Assembly (NCBI GenBank): GCA_963971405.1
Contig: OZ020486.1
Location: 34,619,419 to 34,683,418 of the forward strand
Length of the DNA: 64,000 bases
Source of the DNA: Psococerastis gibbosa
Taxonomy: Eukaryota; Arthropoda; Insecta; Psocodea; Psocidae
Reading direction: 5' to 3'
The position numbers were made by a program, and so were the translations under genes. Below the pieces are notes generated by a model. The model was given only the letters and a program-made list of their open reading frames with translations. It was not told the origin of the DNA and searched no databases. Position 1 is the stretch's first letter; each line of letters starts with the position of its first letter. Shown here in pieces: positions 32,919 through 63,650 of the stretch.

Positions 32919-34862
32919 ATGGGCCAAAAACCTAGCCAGTTTACAGAAAAAGAACTAGAAGATTATCAGGTGAGTCTCTTTTGTTAACCAACTATTGCCT
33001 CCATTTTGGTTTGAATATAAATTATTAAAATGTCCCCACAAGTAGATAAGTTCAATACTGAATAATACACATAGAATAATATTTAATAATAATGATAATA
33101 CATTTATTAATATAAATACTTTTCAGTACGGTACCTTCGTCCTTCAGTGATCGAGAAGTTCATAAATTAACTGTTGTGACAGCAAAAACTACTTATAATT
33201 AACTGGGGCTGCGCTGTTTACTATTAATGTGAAGTTGCTGAGTTTGAACTGAAATTGAATTGTATTCTTATTTTCAGGATCTCACCTACTTTTCAAAAAA
33301 AGAAGTCCTAATGTAAGTAGTCTCTACTAGTCTCAAATCAAAATGAATCCCTGACGGAAGTCAGTTGCGATATATTAGGCCATCGATTGTCATCCACTGA
33401 ACACTACGTTGATCAAAGTGTAAAAAATATACCAAGTTCATGTGACTTCAGAAATGTCTGACAAAAATATCATGGTTAACCGCTTCCTTTAAGCCTAGTA
33501 TTCATTTGGTAACGGAAAATACCTAATACGGCATAATTTTAATATTGCAGCGCCCACAAGAAATTTAAAGCGTTAGCTCCTGAAAAAGTGGGACACAATA
33601 AAAATTCAAGACTGCCAATGAACAAGATACTACAGTATGCTGAGTTACGGGTAAATCCATTTGGAGATAGAATCTGCCAAGTTTTTAGCTCTTCACATGA
33701 TGGCGACTGCACTTTTGAAGACTTTCTAGACATGATGTCTGTCTTCAGTTTGGCCGCTCCCAATAGCGTCAAAGCCGAGCACGCCTTTAGAATTTTTGGT
33801 AAGTCTCTGACGATGACAATATTATTGGAAAACAAGGCAAAATGGACGGAAACGGATCCGGGTCCATTTTCCATGTCTTCCTTTCTCTTAGTCCCCTGTC
33901 TGCAGAGGCTTTCTACAAAGTAAGATAGATAGAAGATTTTTTTTAAGGGCTTATGGACCCAGACCATGGTCCCTTCCCAATCGATGGAATGGATTTCGGA
34001 CATTTTTTGTATTGTTTCCTTATGAATTTTTGGCCATTGGCAAACTGGTGTTCGTTCTCGATGTCAACCTACACCGGCTACAAGTGATAATGGACAAGCT
34101 GAGACAATCTTACTATTGACGCAATGAAACGGGTGAAAGCATGACTTAACCAAGTACAAGTTAGATAGGCACTCTGTACTTATAATTTGTTGTTATGGCA
34201 TATGATAACATACGATATTTATATTATTGGGGGTTTGAAAAACATTAATACGTACTAGAATTGAAGCACCTAAAGGCCAAGTGGTGCAAGTGACAAAATA
34301 AACTTACAAAATCATTGAGTCTAAAGTTTGAAACTCAAATGGAACTGTACAGATATACCCATTTGCTATGTATTCTAGAATTATCACAATGACGATAGAG
34401 ATGTTCCTGTTGGCTTCTATGATAAAGAACAGCATAGTGCACTTAACTTCAAATGGCAATAAATGTCACTTGCACCACTTGGCGCTTCAATTTTCCTAAG
34501 TAGAACGATTCTCTCATGCACATTTTTAATTTTACCTCCATAGAGCCTGCTGGTTGAACCTCACAATGCCGAAGTGCTGGTCAAACACAACTTTGTTCAT
34601 GATCGTAGGAATGTGAAAACTACATCTAGATTAGTATAATGTGGTTCCAGATTTCGACGGCGACGACATGCTAGGTGTGGGTGATTTAGAAAAGATTATC
34701 CATCGCCTGACCTCTCCACACGAGCTTACAGATCAAGAAATTCGTCATCTGATACAAAATGTACTCAACGAAGCAGATCTTGATGATGATGGAGCACTGT
34801 CCTTTGCGGAATTCGAACATATTATTGACAAGTCCTCGGATTTTGCTAGGTACGTTCTTTAG
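32919..34862 (+). CDS. Calcium and integrin-binding (CIB) family EF-hand protein
   Basis: CIB proteins are small EF-hand calcium sensors that bind integrin tails, kinases and other partners. Exons are 32919-32969, 33278-33312, 33551-33798 and 34651 onward, all GT-AG and in phase. The protein starts MGQKPSQF, giving a Gly2 suitable for N-myristoylation, then QDLTYFSKKEVLIAHKKF, NPFGDRICQVFSS, FEDFLDMMSVFS and EHAFRIFDFDGDD. Two C-terminal EF loops are seen: DFDGDDMLGVGDL and DLDDDGALSFAEF. The order and wording resemble CIB1 most. The end is uncertain: reading on gives DFARYVL and a stop at 34862 (181 aa), but a strong donor (AG/GTACGT at 34848-34855) suggests splicing to a tiny last exon, as family members usually end SFKIxL. 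I did not find that exon. Confidence 0.88.
34036..34170. repeat. Dispersed repeat, copy 1
   Basis: GATGTCAACCTACACCGGCT, then GATAATGGACAAGCTGAGAC and AACCAAGTACAAGTTAGATA. An inverted relative is at 63490-63650. Class unknown. It lies in CIB intron 3. Confidence 0.45.
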
Positions 34863-35346
34863 TTTAAGCGTCGAAAAGTTTTATGACGTCTTGAAGTATT
34901 CCACTCCTGCGTCTGGTACATTATCATTAATCCTGATGGATGACCAGACTAGACAGCAAAATTTGAACTTTTTGCTAGATATACACTAGTTTAAAAGTGC
35001 TTAAAAACCTACTCTATTTTGGACTTCTAAAATATGTATTCCCCGGGGCGGGGACACGTAATTTCCTATATTTATCGACTTGGATGGCCAGGTGGTAGCA
35101 TACTTGTACTTGTCATGTACCCGCCATGCGGTCGGGGACGTGTCGTAACTACCTACGTAAGTACCTATTAGGTAACTTAGTGAGGCGACAGAAGAGGTCA
35201 ATCGGTTACATTCATTGAATTGTTTGTATGCGATTAACCTTTTGTTAAAAAGATATGTATGCCATAAGTTCTGTCACTAAGGTTATGACATGGCGCAAGG
35301 AATCAAAAAGTTTAATATGGTTCGATTATTTTTTTTTTATATTGAA

Positions 35347-36299
35347 TTATTCATATTTAAGTAATAAAACACAGTAAATTTCAAAATGTACACCATCATT
35401 TTGAACACAAGCCTGACGACGTTGTGGCCACTCATCTATTGCGGCACGGACGGTTTCCAGAGTTAGATCCTGGGCTGCCTTGATGAGGGAATGCTTCAGG
35501 CTATCCAAATGTGGGTGACGCTTTGAGCAGGCCTTGGCATCCAAAACTGACCACAATGAATAGTCCAGGGGGTTCAGGTCTGAACTACCAGAGGGCCAGT
35601 CTACTGTAGCAATAAAGGCCGGGACTTTGGTTCTGAGCCACTCCTGAGTGATTTTGGCTTGGTGCGCAGGCGCTGAATCTTGCTGGAAGCGCCAATCGTG
35701 CTCGTTGAACAAAGTGGTATTGAGGGGCTTCACTACTCCTTCCAAAACGTCTTTCTGGTACACTTTAGCTCCAGTTTTTACGCCCTTCGCAAAAATGCAG
35801 GGCTGTCACCCCCTGGTACGACACCCCCACCACACCATCACTGAAGACGGGTGATGACCTCGTTGCACCCTGGGAACAACTTCCCTGGCTTCCCGAGATG
35901 AATGAGCATAGACCTTATCATTTTGGCGGTTGTAAACCTCTTCTACCGTAAAAAGTTTTTCGTCGGTGAAAAGGATCCACTCATAACCTTGAGCAGCGTG
36001 CCACGTAAGTAACGCCTGCGCTCTGGTCCTCCTGATAGCGCGTAGTGCTGGAGTGAGCGGGTGTCCTGTGGATCTCCGATAGGCCTTCATCTGTAGATCG
36101 TCCCTGACAAGGCATGACATCGACCTCGTAGACATGTCGAGTTCCCTGGCATGATTTTCTGCTTTCGGAGTGGATTTCTCCGAATTCGCTCCCTCACCAC
36201 TTTAACTGCTTTAGCAGTCCTCAGTCCTCGGAAGCCCAGATCGCGGCCTGTCTTAAAAACTAGAAGTCTCGTTGTAACGATTAATTGCACGGTACACAA
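35347..36299 (-). pseudogene. Tc1/mariner transposase remnant, DD37D
   Basis: Three overlapping frames cover one transposase. The N-terminal part has the helix-turn-helix region; the middle has ILFTDEKLF (first catalytic Asp) and RQNDKVYAHSS and GHHPSSVMVWWG; the C-terminal part has FQQDSAPAHQAK (second Asp) and SSDLNPLDYSLW (third Asp). Thirty-seven residues separate the last two Asp, the spacing of maT elements. Frameshifts near 35780 and 36110 show it is dead. Confidence 0.85.
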
Positions 36300-36627
36300 A
36301 TTTTTGAGTTATTTTTAAAGGCTTCAAAGTTTTAAAAATGTCATTAGGAGCTATACCATACTTGTGGAGGCCTATCACGGTAATACGGTTTTCATCAGTA
36401 CTACATTCCATCTCAACAGGGCGAAGTTTTAACCGTAACTGGCGTTATTCCACTAGCAGTAAGAACAATGTAAACAATGCCAGGGTTGACAAGCATCAAC
36501 CCTTGAGATAAGTCATAAGTCATGTATTGGCCATTTAAAAAATACAATGGTATTCTCGGCGTCGTTACAACTCTATTACGTCAAACAGAAACACAGAAAC
36601 ATATAATACGGTACATAAGATATAAAC

Positions 36628-38722
36628 TTAACTGTTGTAGTTGTGGTCAAAAAATTCAGGCACGGAGTAAGGGCGGTTCACACCAAGAAGCCTAATCACG
36701 CCCTTCCTAAATTGGGATGGTGTTAAAGTTGGAAGCCTTAGGAGGCTGGGTAGGTGGTTATACAACCTCGCACCTGACCTCGGACTCTAAACTGTCATAC
36801 AGCACTCACATCTCAACTACTGCAGCAAAAGCACAGAAACGAAGCAATCTTCTAAAAAGGCTGGCAACAACAAAATGGGGGGCGAACCAAGACGTACTGT
36901 GCACCGCTTACAAAACATGTGCGCCCAGTGGTGGAATATGGCAGTGAAGTCACGTCGCTGTCAGCGGATGCCAATCTAAAAAAATTCGATGTAGTACAGA
37001 ACAACGCGCTGAGAACAATTACCGGTGGTGTAAAATCTACTCCTATTGTGGCAATGCAGCTCCAAACAGGTATTGAACCACTTGAAGCACGCAGAGACAA
37101 AATCACTCTAAACTTCTGGGAAAGAACCAAAAGGGTTGATGTAAGGCACTGGAACGACTACCGACCAGCAACTCAGAGACTGAAGACGCAACCAACACCT
37201 CTAACCCACTACAAAGTCCTGCGTAACAAATACCAAATTCCGACGCCCGTACGTGCGCCTCTGCAAAGTTACAATAAAACAGTGTCAGCGTTACCAAGCA
37301 TAAACCTGAAAATACAAAGTACTGCAACTAACAAGAAAGACCTGAGCGCTTTTGAACTCAGACAAAGTGCCCTAGAAACTATACACAATCTATATCCAGC
37401 TACCGAGTGGCTCCATGTTTATACCGACGGCTCATACAACCCTGAATCAAACTCCACAGGAGCTGGATCTTTCTGTAATTTATTTCAACAGCACTCAGCA
37501 GTAGGAAGGAATACAAGCAACTACGACGGTGAAGTTGTCGCCATTACCGGAGCTACCAACAGAATTCTCAACCTCACAACTAATCCCGGCAACCTGGTGT
37601 TCCTGATCGACTCCCAGGCGGCAATTCTGGCACTCAGTAACAACAAGCCCACTGACTGTCCCCGCACATCAAACTGCCGCAACAAACTAGCCGAACTCAT
37701 CAATGCTGGGTGGAATGCCAGGCTTCAGTGGGTCCCATGCCACGTCGGTCTCGTAGGAAATGAAATAGCGGACAAAATGGCAAAAAAGGGAGCGGAAGCA
37801 GACCAACCCGAAGCTCCACAAACCCTCCAGTCAGCACGGAACATAATAGCCGCGAAAATCTCCAAGGCCACTAGTCTTCAACTTCGGAGCCTGAGCACTG
37901 GTAAAAAATGGGAGCCACTCACCACCCCGGACACATCCCGTCAAACTTGGAGAGAAGCGCTGCGGTCGCGCGTTTCCGCCTAACTACCGGACACGACTTA
38001 CTCCAAGCCCACCTTCACCGCATCGGAATTGCTGACTCCGACATCTGTCCACTGTGCGCGTCCGGAAGGATGGTGGCCACTCACTTGGAGACCTGTTCCA
38101 GATTAAAACTTCTTCCTGCCGACACAACGAGGCGCTACTGGGAGGCTCGGCGTCTAATGGCCCAACTGCCACAGACGGGCGTTGGCTAAACTAAACTAAA
38201 CCTCGCACCTAAGTGGTGGGGTGAATTTCCCATGGCGGCTGTACGGTATTGCTCCTGGTGCAAGTCACCCCCACTCCGTGTCTGATGGTGGTGAGTTTCT
38301 GCATTAAAAGCATATTTGTGCAAGTGCCTACGAGTATACGTCAGGGTCTCGAGTATAAACACTGATGCCAGAGGGAGGATATCGAGTTTCTCGAATAAGG
38401 GTCGACAAGACACTCGTTGATCCCATGTCCCAATAAGAGCTCTAATGGCACGCTTTTGGACTTTGAAAACCCGATCGGACTCAGTGGCGCTTCCCCATGT
38501 TGCTATCCCATAGCGCATTCTGGAGTCAAAAACAGCAAAATAAACTATTTTTAGTACGTCTTGGCTAACGAGAGGCTGCAGAGTGCGGAGGAGGAAGACA
38601 CAGGAAGATAATTTAGCGCATAACTTGTGAATGTGTGGTCGCCAGGTCAACATATGATCAATATTAAGGCCCAGAAAAGACACGGTAAGAGCAGCTGGAA
38701 GATCTATCCCATCGGAAACCAA
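36628..38722 (-). pseudogene. 3' part of a LINE reverse transcriptase, split by a second LINE
   Basis: The frame at 38722-38211 encodes the post-RT region of a non-LTR retrotransposon (LNIDHMLTWRPHIHKL, GIATWGSATESDRVFKVQKR). Across the insert at 36776-38198 the same frame resumes (LYNHLPSLLRLP, FRKGVIRLLGVNRPYS) and ends at a stop at 36628-36630. The element is 5'-truncated and inserted in the 5' part of the maT element. Confidence 0.75.
36776..38198 (+). mobile_element. 5'-truncated LINE with RNase H domain
   Basis: A 1423-bp insertion flanked by an exact 12-bp AACCTCGCACCT (36764-36775 and 38199-38210). It encodes the RT tail (LLKRLATTKWG, RPVVEYGSEV), an RNase H domain with its acidic residues (VYTDGSYN, NYDGEVVAI, LIDSQAAI, GNEIADKMAKKG) and a C-terminal zinc-binding segment (CPLC, then ATHLETC). 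Frameshifts occur near 36915 and 37975. The 3' end is CTAAACTAAACTAAA. RNase H points to an I-group LINE. Confidence 0.85.
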
Positions 38723-39059
38723 GTTAATTGCTGATACAGTTAGGGGTGGCCAAAATGCCGCAGGGACAGAACTTATGGCAGGACTAGATATATATATGAT
38801 ATTAATATCTCTAGGCCTATATAAAGTAATACCGGACGTTAGGCCGATTGGAATTGTTTAAATTTGAATTTGAATCGGATTTCATTTTTCTGTCAAACGC
38901 CGCTTATTGATCATTATCGACATTTGACCTAATGACAACTCCCTAAGCGGGTGCCTACTAAACTTGAATCAATTTGAGGCTTCACCAATGCAAACACTTC
39001 CACAAAATATTGTACTTTACCTAAAACAACAGTGAAGCTTGACAGATGTACATCAGCGG

Positions 39060-39192
39060 CCCTACTATGCCGTTTAATATTAAATTAATCTCGGGGTTAA
39101 AAATGTAAACAAAACAATTTTGAATCACACTTTCCATTCTAAAATTATCTTGTTTACATTGTGAAGTTAATACTAAACAGCATAGTAATATA
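39060..39192. repeat. Short palindromic repeat family, copy B
   Basis: CCTACTATGCCGTTTAATATT to TACTAAACAGCATAGTAAT, with internal GTTAAAAATGTAAACAAAAC and a complement about a central CACACTTTCCATT. Same family as 27530-27672. Confidence 0.55.
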
Positions 39193-39710
39193 GCCTCTTT
39201 ATTCCTGTGCTGAGCAGCTTTAGAAGAAAAACCTCGTGCTCAGACTGCAGTTTAAAATGTGTTCTATTTGTTTTAGTTCTTTCCGGATACGTCTATGAAA
39301 GTTGATATTTCTTTGAAGTCAGAGTAAACTATGTTTTTCTCCCGTACTGCAATGGCTATCAGAATACAAAAAGCGGTGGATATTCTTCAATGGCAGTGTG
39401 TGCTACATAAGTTTAAGAATTAACTGTTTGCACGAGTCGTCACGGTAGGATAAATTATTATTTATTATTTGACTGTATTGACATCGTATTATTTTTGCAA
39501 TAGTAGGCTGTTATTATTTGGGCCGTCATTGTGGCATTTACTGTACATCCAACATTTTACATTTTGGAACAATCAGACTTCCTTATTCCATATCGACGGG
39601 ACTCAATCATCCTGCCTTCCAATTTGATCACCATGGTACCTCTACCTAGGGGTATCCATGATGAGTTTCAAACTGTGGACATGTGTTATTTAAATAAATA
39701 AATAAGGACT

Positions 39711-39905
39711 TTTTGTTCTATTACTAAGCCAACCTAGCGGAGTTAGGGCTATACAGCCCTCTCTTACACTCAACTAGGAAGGCCCGGGACCGCCTGCTTG
39801 GCATGCCCTCCGAAGCATGGGCAGAAAATGTAGGAAGTGTAGGACTCGAACCAACAACCTTTCGGGTGAAATTCAGAGTCCGTACCACTACTCTACATGT
39901 CCTGA
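39711..39905 (-). mobile_element. tRNA-headed SINE, copy 1
   Basis: On the minus strand it has a tRNA-like head with a perfect A box (TAGAGTAGTGG) and B box (GGTTCGAGTCC), a body containing GCAGGCGGTCCCGGGC and AACTCCGCTAGGTTGGCTTA, and a (TTTA)n tail at about 39690-39710. This is a RNA-polymerase-III SINE. A degraded, interrupted copy is at 45165-45600. Confidence 0.75.
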
Positions 39906-40594
39906 CTTATTTGAACCACCCAGACCCGTAACCAGGATTTTTCGGGGGGGGGGGGGGTGTTTGCAATCCTACAGTAAAAGGTCGCACGTCTGGAAAGTTC
40001 ACTTATATCATCCTCATCAGTTGGGGTTTCGTGTCGTTTATTTTTGGTAATTTTAGACTTGATTAGCATTCATCTGACATCCGTTTCTGGGGAATATTTT
40101 CTTGTGGGTAGAATAGTAGTCAGACTCGATGGGCAACTTCCGTCTTCAAATGTTCAACCTACTAAACATAACCACAGCATCTAATAATATACTGTACCTA
40201 ACCCGTATGTAATCCAAATGATTAAATTTAGGTTAAGAACCTTACACTTGTTGGTGATTGGTCGAAATACAAATAAACACTACTTACTGACGCCTTTCTT
40301 TGTTCCTTAAAAAATTTACATTTACTTAAACGAAATAATTCGCATGAATGTTCGGTTGTAATCTTATGAAAGGCAGTTTGGAAAATTTCAACACACCTTA
40401 GTGTATTTTAAACTTGCATGTTTCAACTGCTTCATTTTTAAATGAGACTCGTATGCACAGCTACATTTCGTGCCTTCGAAATGGTTCATGGAGTAAATAG
40501 GTTTTACGCAATTCAATTTTCTGAATACAAGCATCTTGTCTTTGAGTAAAGCCTGTAAGATGCCCATCCGCAGCTCATTCAATCCATTATTCCG

Positions 40595-40665
40595 CGGTGG
40601 TGACCCCGTGTAAGCGGATGATTCTCACCATAAGCCCAATGCAGTCAAAATCAAGCTTGTAAGAT
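40595..40665. repeat. Short dispersed repeat, one of four copies
   Basis: GTAAGCGGATGATTCTCACC, then ATAAGCCCAATGCAGTCAAA. Related copies are at about 7770-7825, 53775-53826 and, inverted, 13366-13400. Class unknown. Confidence 0.45.
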
Positions 40666-41496
40666 GACAACCGGAGACTCGCAATCAACAATCCCGCAGT
40701 TGTGAGCTCGTGACCCAGGGTGAGAACTTCTGTGCATCATTTCTGCATGAGCAGAAAAATTTTCAAACCTGGTCGCATTACTTCCACGACGATTTGACTA
40801 ATGCCACTTACGTTTATCGGTCTACTTAGCTTATGGTTAGACTCGATCGTAAAAGACTTCCAGAATATTTCTTCCTGTTTTTTTTAAATATTTTTATTTC
40901 CAAAATCGCTCCACCAACGAACCCTTTTTTTAAAATAAAGATGCTATCAGCAGGCAATTAGTTATCTACTATCTGATAGCCCCATTCATCAGGAAATTAC
41001 TGTTGAACAAACAGAGAAGTGTTGACACCGTGACAACATTACGAACCAACGGATCGATCGCCTAGAAAGAAATTAGTTATGTTATGTCATTGTCCGGAGC
41101 GGATTTCGATACAATTTTTAGTCTTGTGTAGGTTTACCATGATTTCTTTTTTTTTATGTAGATTTTACGATAATTCTGGGTAGACTAGTCGAATTAAAAT
41201 ATTTTACCTTCTTGTATGGTCTTACGACTAAAGCTTCCAAGTTGTGACAATTAAAAAAATGATTAAAGTTACGTAGGCCTATTTGAGTTGAATGAACCCC
41301 ACACATTAAATTATTGGATTCATTTCTAATATCAACAATTTGCCTAAGCATCTACTAATCTTCAAATCTAATCGTCTTTTGTGACTTTTCATTTGCCATA
41401 CTAATTGTAAGCCTGCGCATTACGGCCCCCCCATGATAAATTATTGAACTATTATACAGTATATAAAATGAGACCAGCGAGGAAATAAAGGAGATA

Positions 41497-41885
41497 ATCT
41501 GCGCTCCATCTGCTCAAATCAAGAACCTTATCGAGAAGATGCAAGGAAATAATAATAATATATATCGAACGATAATCCGACCGGTCGTAACCTATAGGTG
41601 TGAGACACGGGTTATGACTCAGAGGAGCGGCTTGAAAGGAGGGAGCCTAAGATACTCCGAAAGGTGTATGGATCAGTGAAGTGCCTTACACAAGGTGCCC
41701 CAAGGAAGACGATTGGGGCGACCACGGATGTGATGGCTGGACGACGTCGAGGTGGATCTGGCGACCCTTGGCGTCGATGACTGGCGAAGGAGAGCGAAGG
41801 ACCGCGCAGGCTGGTGCGATGTGTCAGAGCAGGCCCTAGCACCGAGAGCAGGCCGTAAGGCCGTAGCCAAGGGGGTTCATTGCGG
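41497..41885 (+). pseudogene. 3' fragment of a LINE reverse transcriptase
   Basis: In broken frames: IIRPV-type line, LRKVYGSV, GRRRGG and DWRRRAKDRAGW, the recurring C-terminal signature of RTE/CR1-like reverse transcriptases (GRP.RRW.D ... DWR.RAKDR..W). Several stops and frameshifts are present. Confidence 0.65.
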
Positions 41886-42448
41886 TTCAAATAGAGCTCG
41901 CTTGAAAAACATACAATATCTCATGTATGAATCGCCTAGACTGTAGGCCTTCCATTTGATATAAAAAACTATGTGCCTCAACTTTAAGGTAAAATGTAAT
42001 GTCGTTATGGAAATGAGATACTTTGTGAGGCCCGCTCTGACGTATATCAAAGGGTTAAAACCTGGGATAATTTTGCATAATAGCCTGCAATTGTTTTATG
42101 CTTGTTTTATAGAGCTAGGCCATAGTGCATAGTATTTTAAGTAGGAATTGCTTATCAAACACGCACAACCTGAAGATCACCTTGACATTATGATAGGGCT
42201 TATCCCATATGGTTTGCGGAAAGCAGGTTCTAGAGCAGATTCATTCTAGTTCCATGTGTCATTGTTACTTAGTGGAAAACGTATTTCAAAGCACCTATAC
42301 CGTAGACATTTATTTTTATGAGCTATAATAATTTATAAAAATATCTGATTATGAGACAACCAGAGGGAACCTTATTGGTGTAAAATATTTACAGGAAATG
42401 TGGATAGTTGCCTATTACTGAGATATTAGTATAAAGAAGTGTATTATC

Positions 42449-42556
42449 TACTTTTTTATTCTTGGACCTCCAAACGTGTAAATCCACTAATATCTCGAAA
42501 TCGAAAATTTCGACCATCACATAACTTTCCTTATACTGACGTATAAATAGGAAAGC
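42449..42556 (+). repeat. Dispersed repeat (CGAAAATTTCGACCATCAC family)
   Basis: Contains CGTGTAAATCCACTAATATC, GAAAATTTCGACCATCACA and CTTTCCTTATACTGACGTAT. Other copies are at 45733-45945 (inverted), 57900-58415 and 61470-61840. Class unknown. Confidence 0.55.
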
Positions 42557-42714
42557 AACTAAAGGATCTCAAACACGAAACCTATTTATGAAAAATTCCA
42601 TATCTTCGGAGCTGGCATGCAAACGACACCGTAAGTGTAATGAATAAAGGAAGTAAGCTGGTTGTTCTCTATTTAGAATTTCCTGATGGCGAGTTATGCG
42701 TCGGACATGAACTG

Positions 42715-61377
<18,663 letters not shown>

Positions 61378-61469
61378 TAACTTAACACCGGGTATACGAT
61401 TAAATTATTCTAAAAAAAAACCCGCTTGATACAATTTTTTGCCCTTAGAACCAAACTATCAAGGGGCAA

Positions 61470-61840
61470 GGGACCTATTGGGGTTTGTTTACATTAATAA
61501 TGACTGCAATATATGTGGATTAAAAAAAAAGAGCAGTTTTTTTTAGAAAATTTTTTTTTATCAGTTTTTTACTTAGGATAGGAAAACTTGGTTTAATTTA
61601 TTTCAAATTATAAAAAATGGTCCCAAAATATGATTTTTATCAACCAAAATGAACATGTCAAATTTCATTCAAATCAACCATGTGTTTGCCCACAAATCGA
61701 GGAACAGACCGACAGGCATTTCGTAAAAGCAATTTTTTTTTTTTTGGTTCCTGGAAACTCAAAACACGTGAATCCGTTGAAATCTCGAAATCGAAAATTT
61801 CGACCATCACAAAGCTACCAACACATAAATTGGAAAGCAA
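61470..61840 (+). repeat. Dispersed repeat (CGAAAATTTCGACCATCAC family), copy 4
   Basis: TTACATTAATAATGACTGCA, ATGTCAAATTTCATTCAAAT, GACAGGCATTTCGTAAAAGC, then GAAAATTTCGACCATCACAA. It lies in the junctophilin intron after exon 2. Confidence 0.55.
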
Positions 61841-62032
61841 TAAATATATATGATAATGAGAAAGTTGCTGAATAGCCAATGGCAAATATCTAGAACGCCA
61901 TACGTTCGCGATGTGAACGCTCCAGCTGGGCAGATCAATACCACGTGGTTCCTAGGCCCCACCCTGTCATGGCCTGTCTCATGTGCAACAGATCCTTCCG
62001 TATATACTGTACATGCACTACGCAATCAGGAC

Positions 62033-62052
62033 GGGGGGGGGGGGGGGGGGGG
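62033..62052. repeat. 20-nt poly(G) run, longest of twelve
   Basis: Uninterrupted G20. Other runs of 11 or more G or C occur at 26-36, 2390-2401, 10075-10085, 23554-23564, 39944-39957, 44048-44060, 54928-54944, 57675-57693, 58007-58018, 58131-58146 and 60407-60418. Confidence 0.95.
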
Positions 62053-62152
62053 TTGAAACTGATATGCAATATGATGGTACTATTGAATCTTGACTATAAC
62101 AGCTATAGTCCATTCTAATGTGGAGACATTAACGTTTTGTACTGTATGTCAC

Positions 62153-62576
62153 TAGAGGTGGGCCGTTCTTGGTTTTCTCGGGAACTTGCGTTCTCAGTTC
62201 AAGTGATTAAAAAAGAACGGATCTTATTATGCGTTCTTTTAAGAACCGGTTCACTGGTAAACGCTGATCGCTCCCTATACAGTTCCTAGAACCAGTTCGC
62301 CAATGGTTAGCGTTCGTGAAAGGGAATTTCTACGGGTTCCCCGTTCTTTCTTATATTTGAAAGGAAAGTATTTGATTCACAACCATCGTTATTTTCAGTA
62401 GAGTAAAAACTTATTTACGTAAGTTGCGACCACTTCATTTATCGGATATACTGTATCTCCATTTTGAATTGCGTTCTTCAAGAGCCTAATATTTTTGTAG
62501 TCGGGAACCGGTTCAACCAGTTCATGGCTCAAGAGTCGTTCTAAAGAACGACTCCAGTAAGAACGACACACCTCTA
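62153..62576. mobile_element. hAT-like element (TAGAGGTGGGC ends), copy 2
   Basis: 424 bp flanked by an exact 8-bp TATGTCAC (62145-62152 and 62577-62584). The ends are TAGAGGTGGGCCGTTCTTGG and the complement of AAGAACGACACACCTCTA. Nearly collinear with 55495-55931. Confidence 0.9.
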
Positions 62577-62584
62577 TATGTCAC

Positions 62585-63485
62585 GCTCATATAATGCGTT
62601 ATGACTGGTCTTCCGACATGCACAATTAGTCCAATATAACTTAACAACCATCGTGCACCCTCTCCCCTGCTTCAGACTGTCCCCTCCTAAACCAAATCCT
62701 GGACTCGCTTATCCACAATGTAAGGGTATTAAAAGACAGACTTGTTATCGGAAAATCAAATAAGCGAATTGACTAACTCCAGGTTAGTCCTAGACCGTGT
62801 AGCAACGTAGCGTGCCCTCATTATTGCTGTGCTTATGACGGGACCGGAAAATACTCAAACAAAGAAAACCGATCACAGGTGCACGCACAGGGGGGGTTGA
62901 ATTTTGGAAAACAAAAGAAACGATGTATTGTAGAGAATAGTGCCGGCGCTGCAGTGCCCGAGTTTAAAATATATTTGAGCGGTCCGTCTATTTTCGTTCG
63001 AGGTAACGAGACCTAGTCCGTGTGACGTAGGCACCCATTGGACCGACAGCTGATTTTACAAGCTGGGGTCACAGTCACTGGAAATCTCACTGTACCTTGA
63101 CCCTAATGAGGTTCATTTGTGACGTCATTTTGTAGATGGCAGCACCAGTTGCAATGATATCAAAGCGTTGATTTTTCCATAAGCCTCAATGATATTTTAA
63201 AATTATTTTATTTATGTATTATTTTAAAGTGATATTTTTCTATAAATCGCGGAGAATATATATATTAAATTATTTGCAGCGAAATAAGGTCCAGGTATGG
63301 TAAAAATATTAAAAGAATTAATTAGATGCTAAGAGCTTAGTTTTCACATGCAAACGGCGGCCATTTTGAATAATATGGATATCGGCTTGTCGTCAGCGAA
63401 CCTAGTGACTAAAACTGTCCCTACAGAACCTCATTCCAAGCTGTCATGAGGCATTCCATAAAAATAGTAAGGCACTAAGCGCATA
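62585..63485. other. Intronic stretch, nothing recognised
   Basis: No supported gene or element. Part of the junctophilin intron after exon 2. Confidence 0.35.
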
Positions 63486-63489
63486 AGCT

Positions 63490-63650
63490 AGGTCTACATG
63501 GGTATTCTGCTTGTTCGGTGGGTTAGACACGTATCCGAATTTGGTGAAGTCATGCTTGCGTCTGTTACATTGTGTCAATGGTAAGCTTGTCTCAGCTTGT
63601 CCATTATCGCTTGTGACCGGTGTAGGTTGACATTGAGGATGTGTAAAAAA
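63490..63650. repeat. Dispersed repeat, inverted copy of 34036-34170
   Basis: AAGCTTGTCTCAGCTTGTCC, ATTATCGCTTGTGACCGGTG and TAGGTTGACATTGAGGA are complements of the blocks at 34036-34170. Confidence 0.45.

Larger units (their letters stand above)
35260..38780 (-). mobile_element. Decayed Tc1/mariner element (DD37D, maT-type) carrying later insertions
   Basis: Inverted ends TGCCATAAGTTCTGTCACT (35260) and the complement of AGGGACAGAACTTATGGCA (38780) enclose a broken transposase on the minus strand (35347-36299) plus 2.4 kb of inserted LINE sequence. TA precedes the left end; the right flank no longer shows TA. Without the inserts the element would be about 1.3 kb, normal for the family. Confidence 0.65.
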
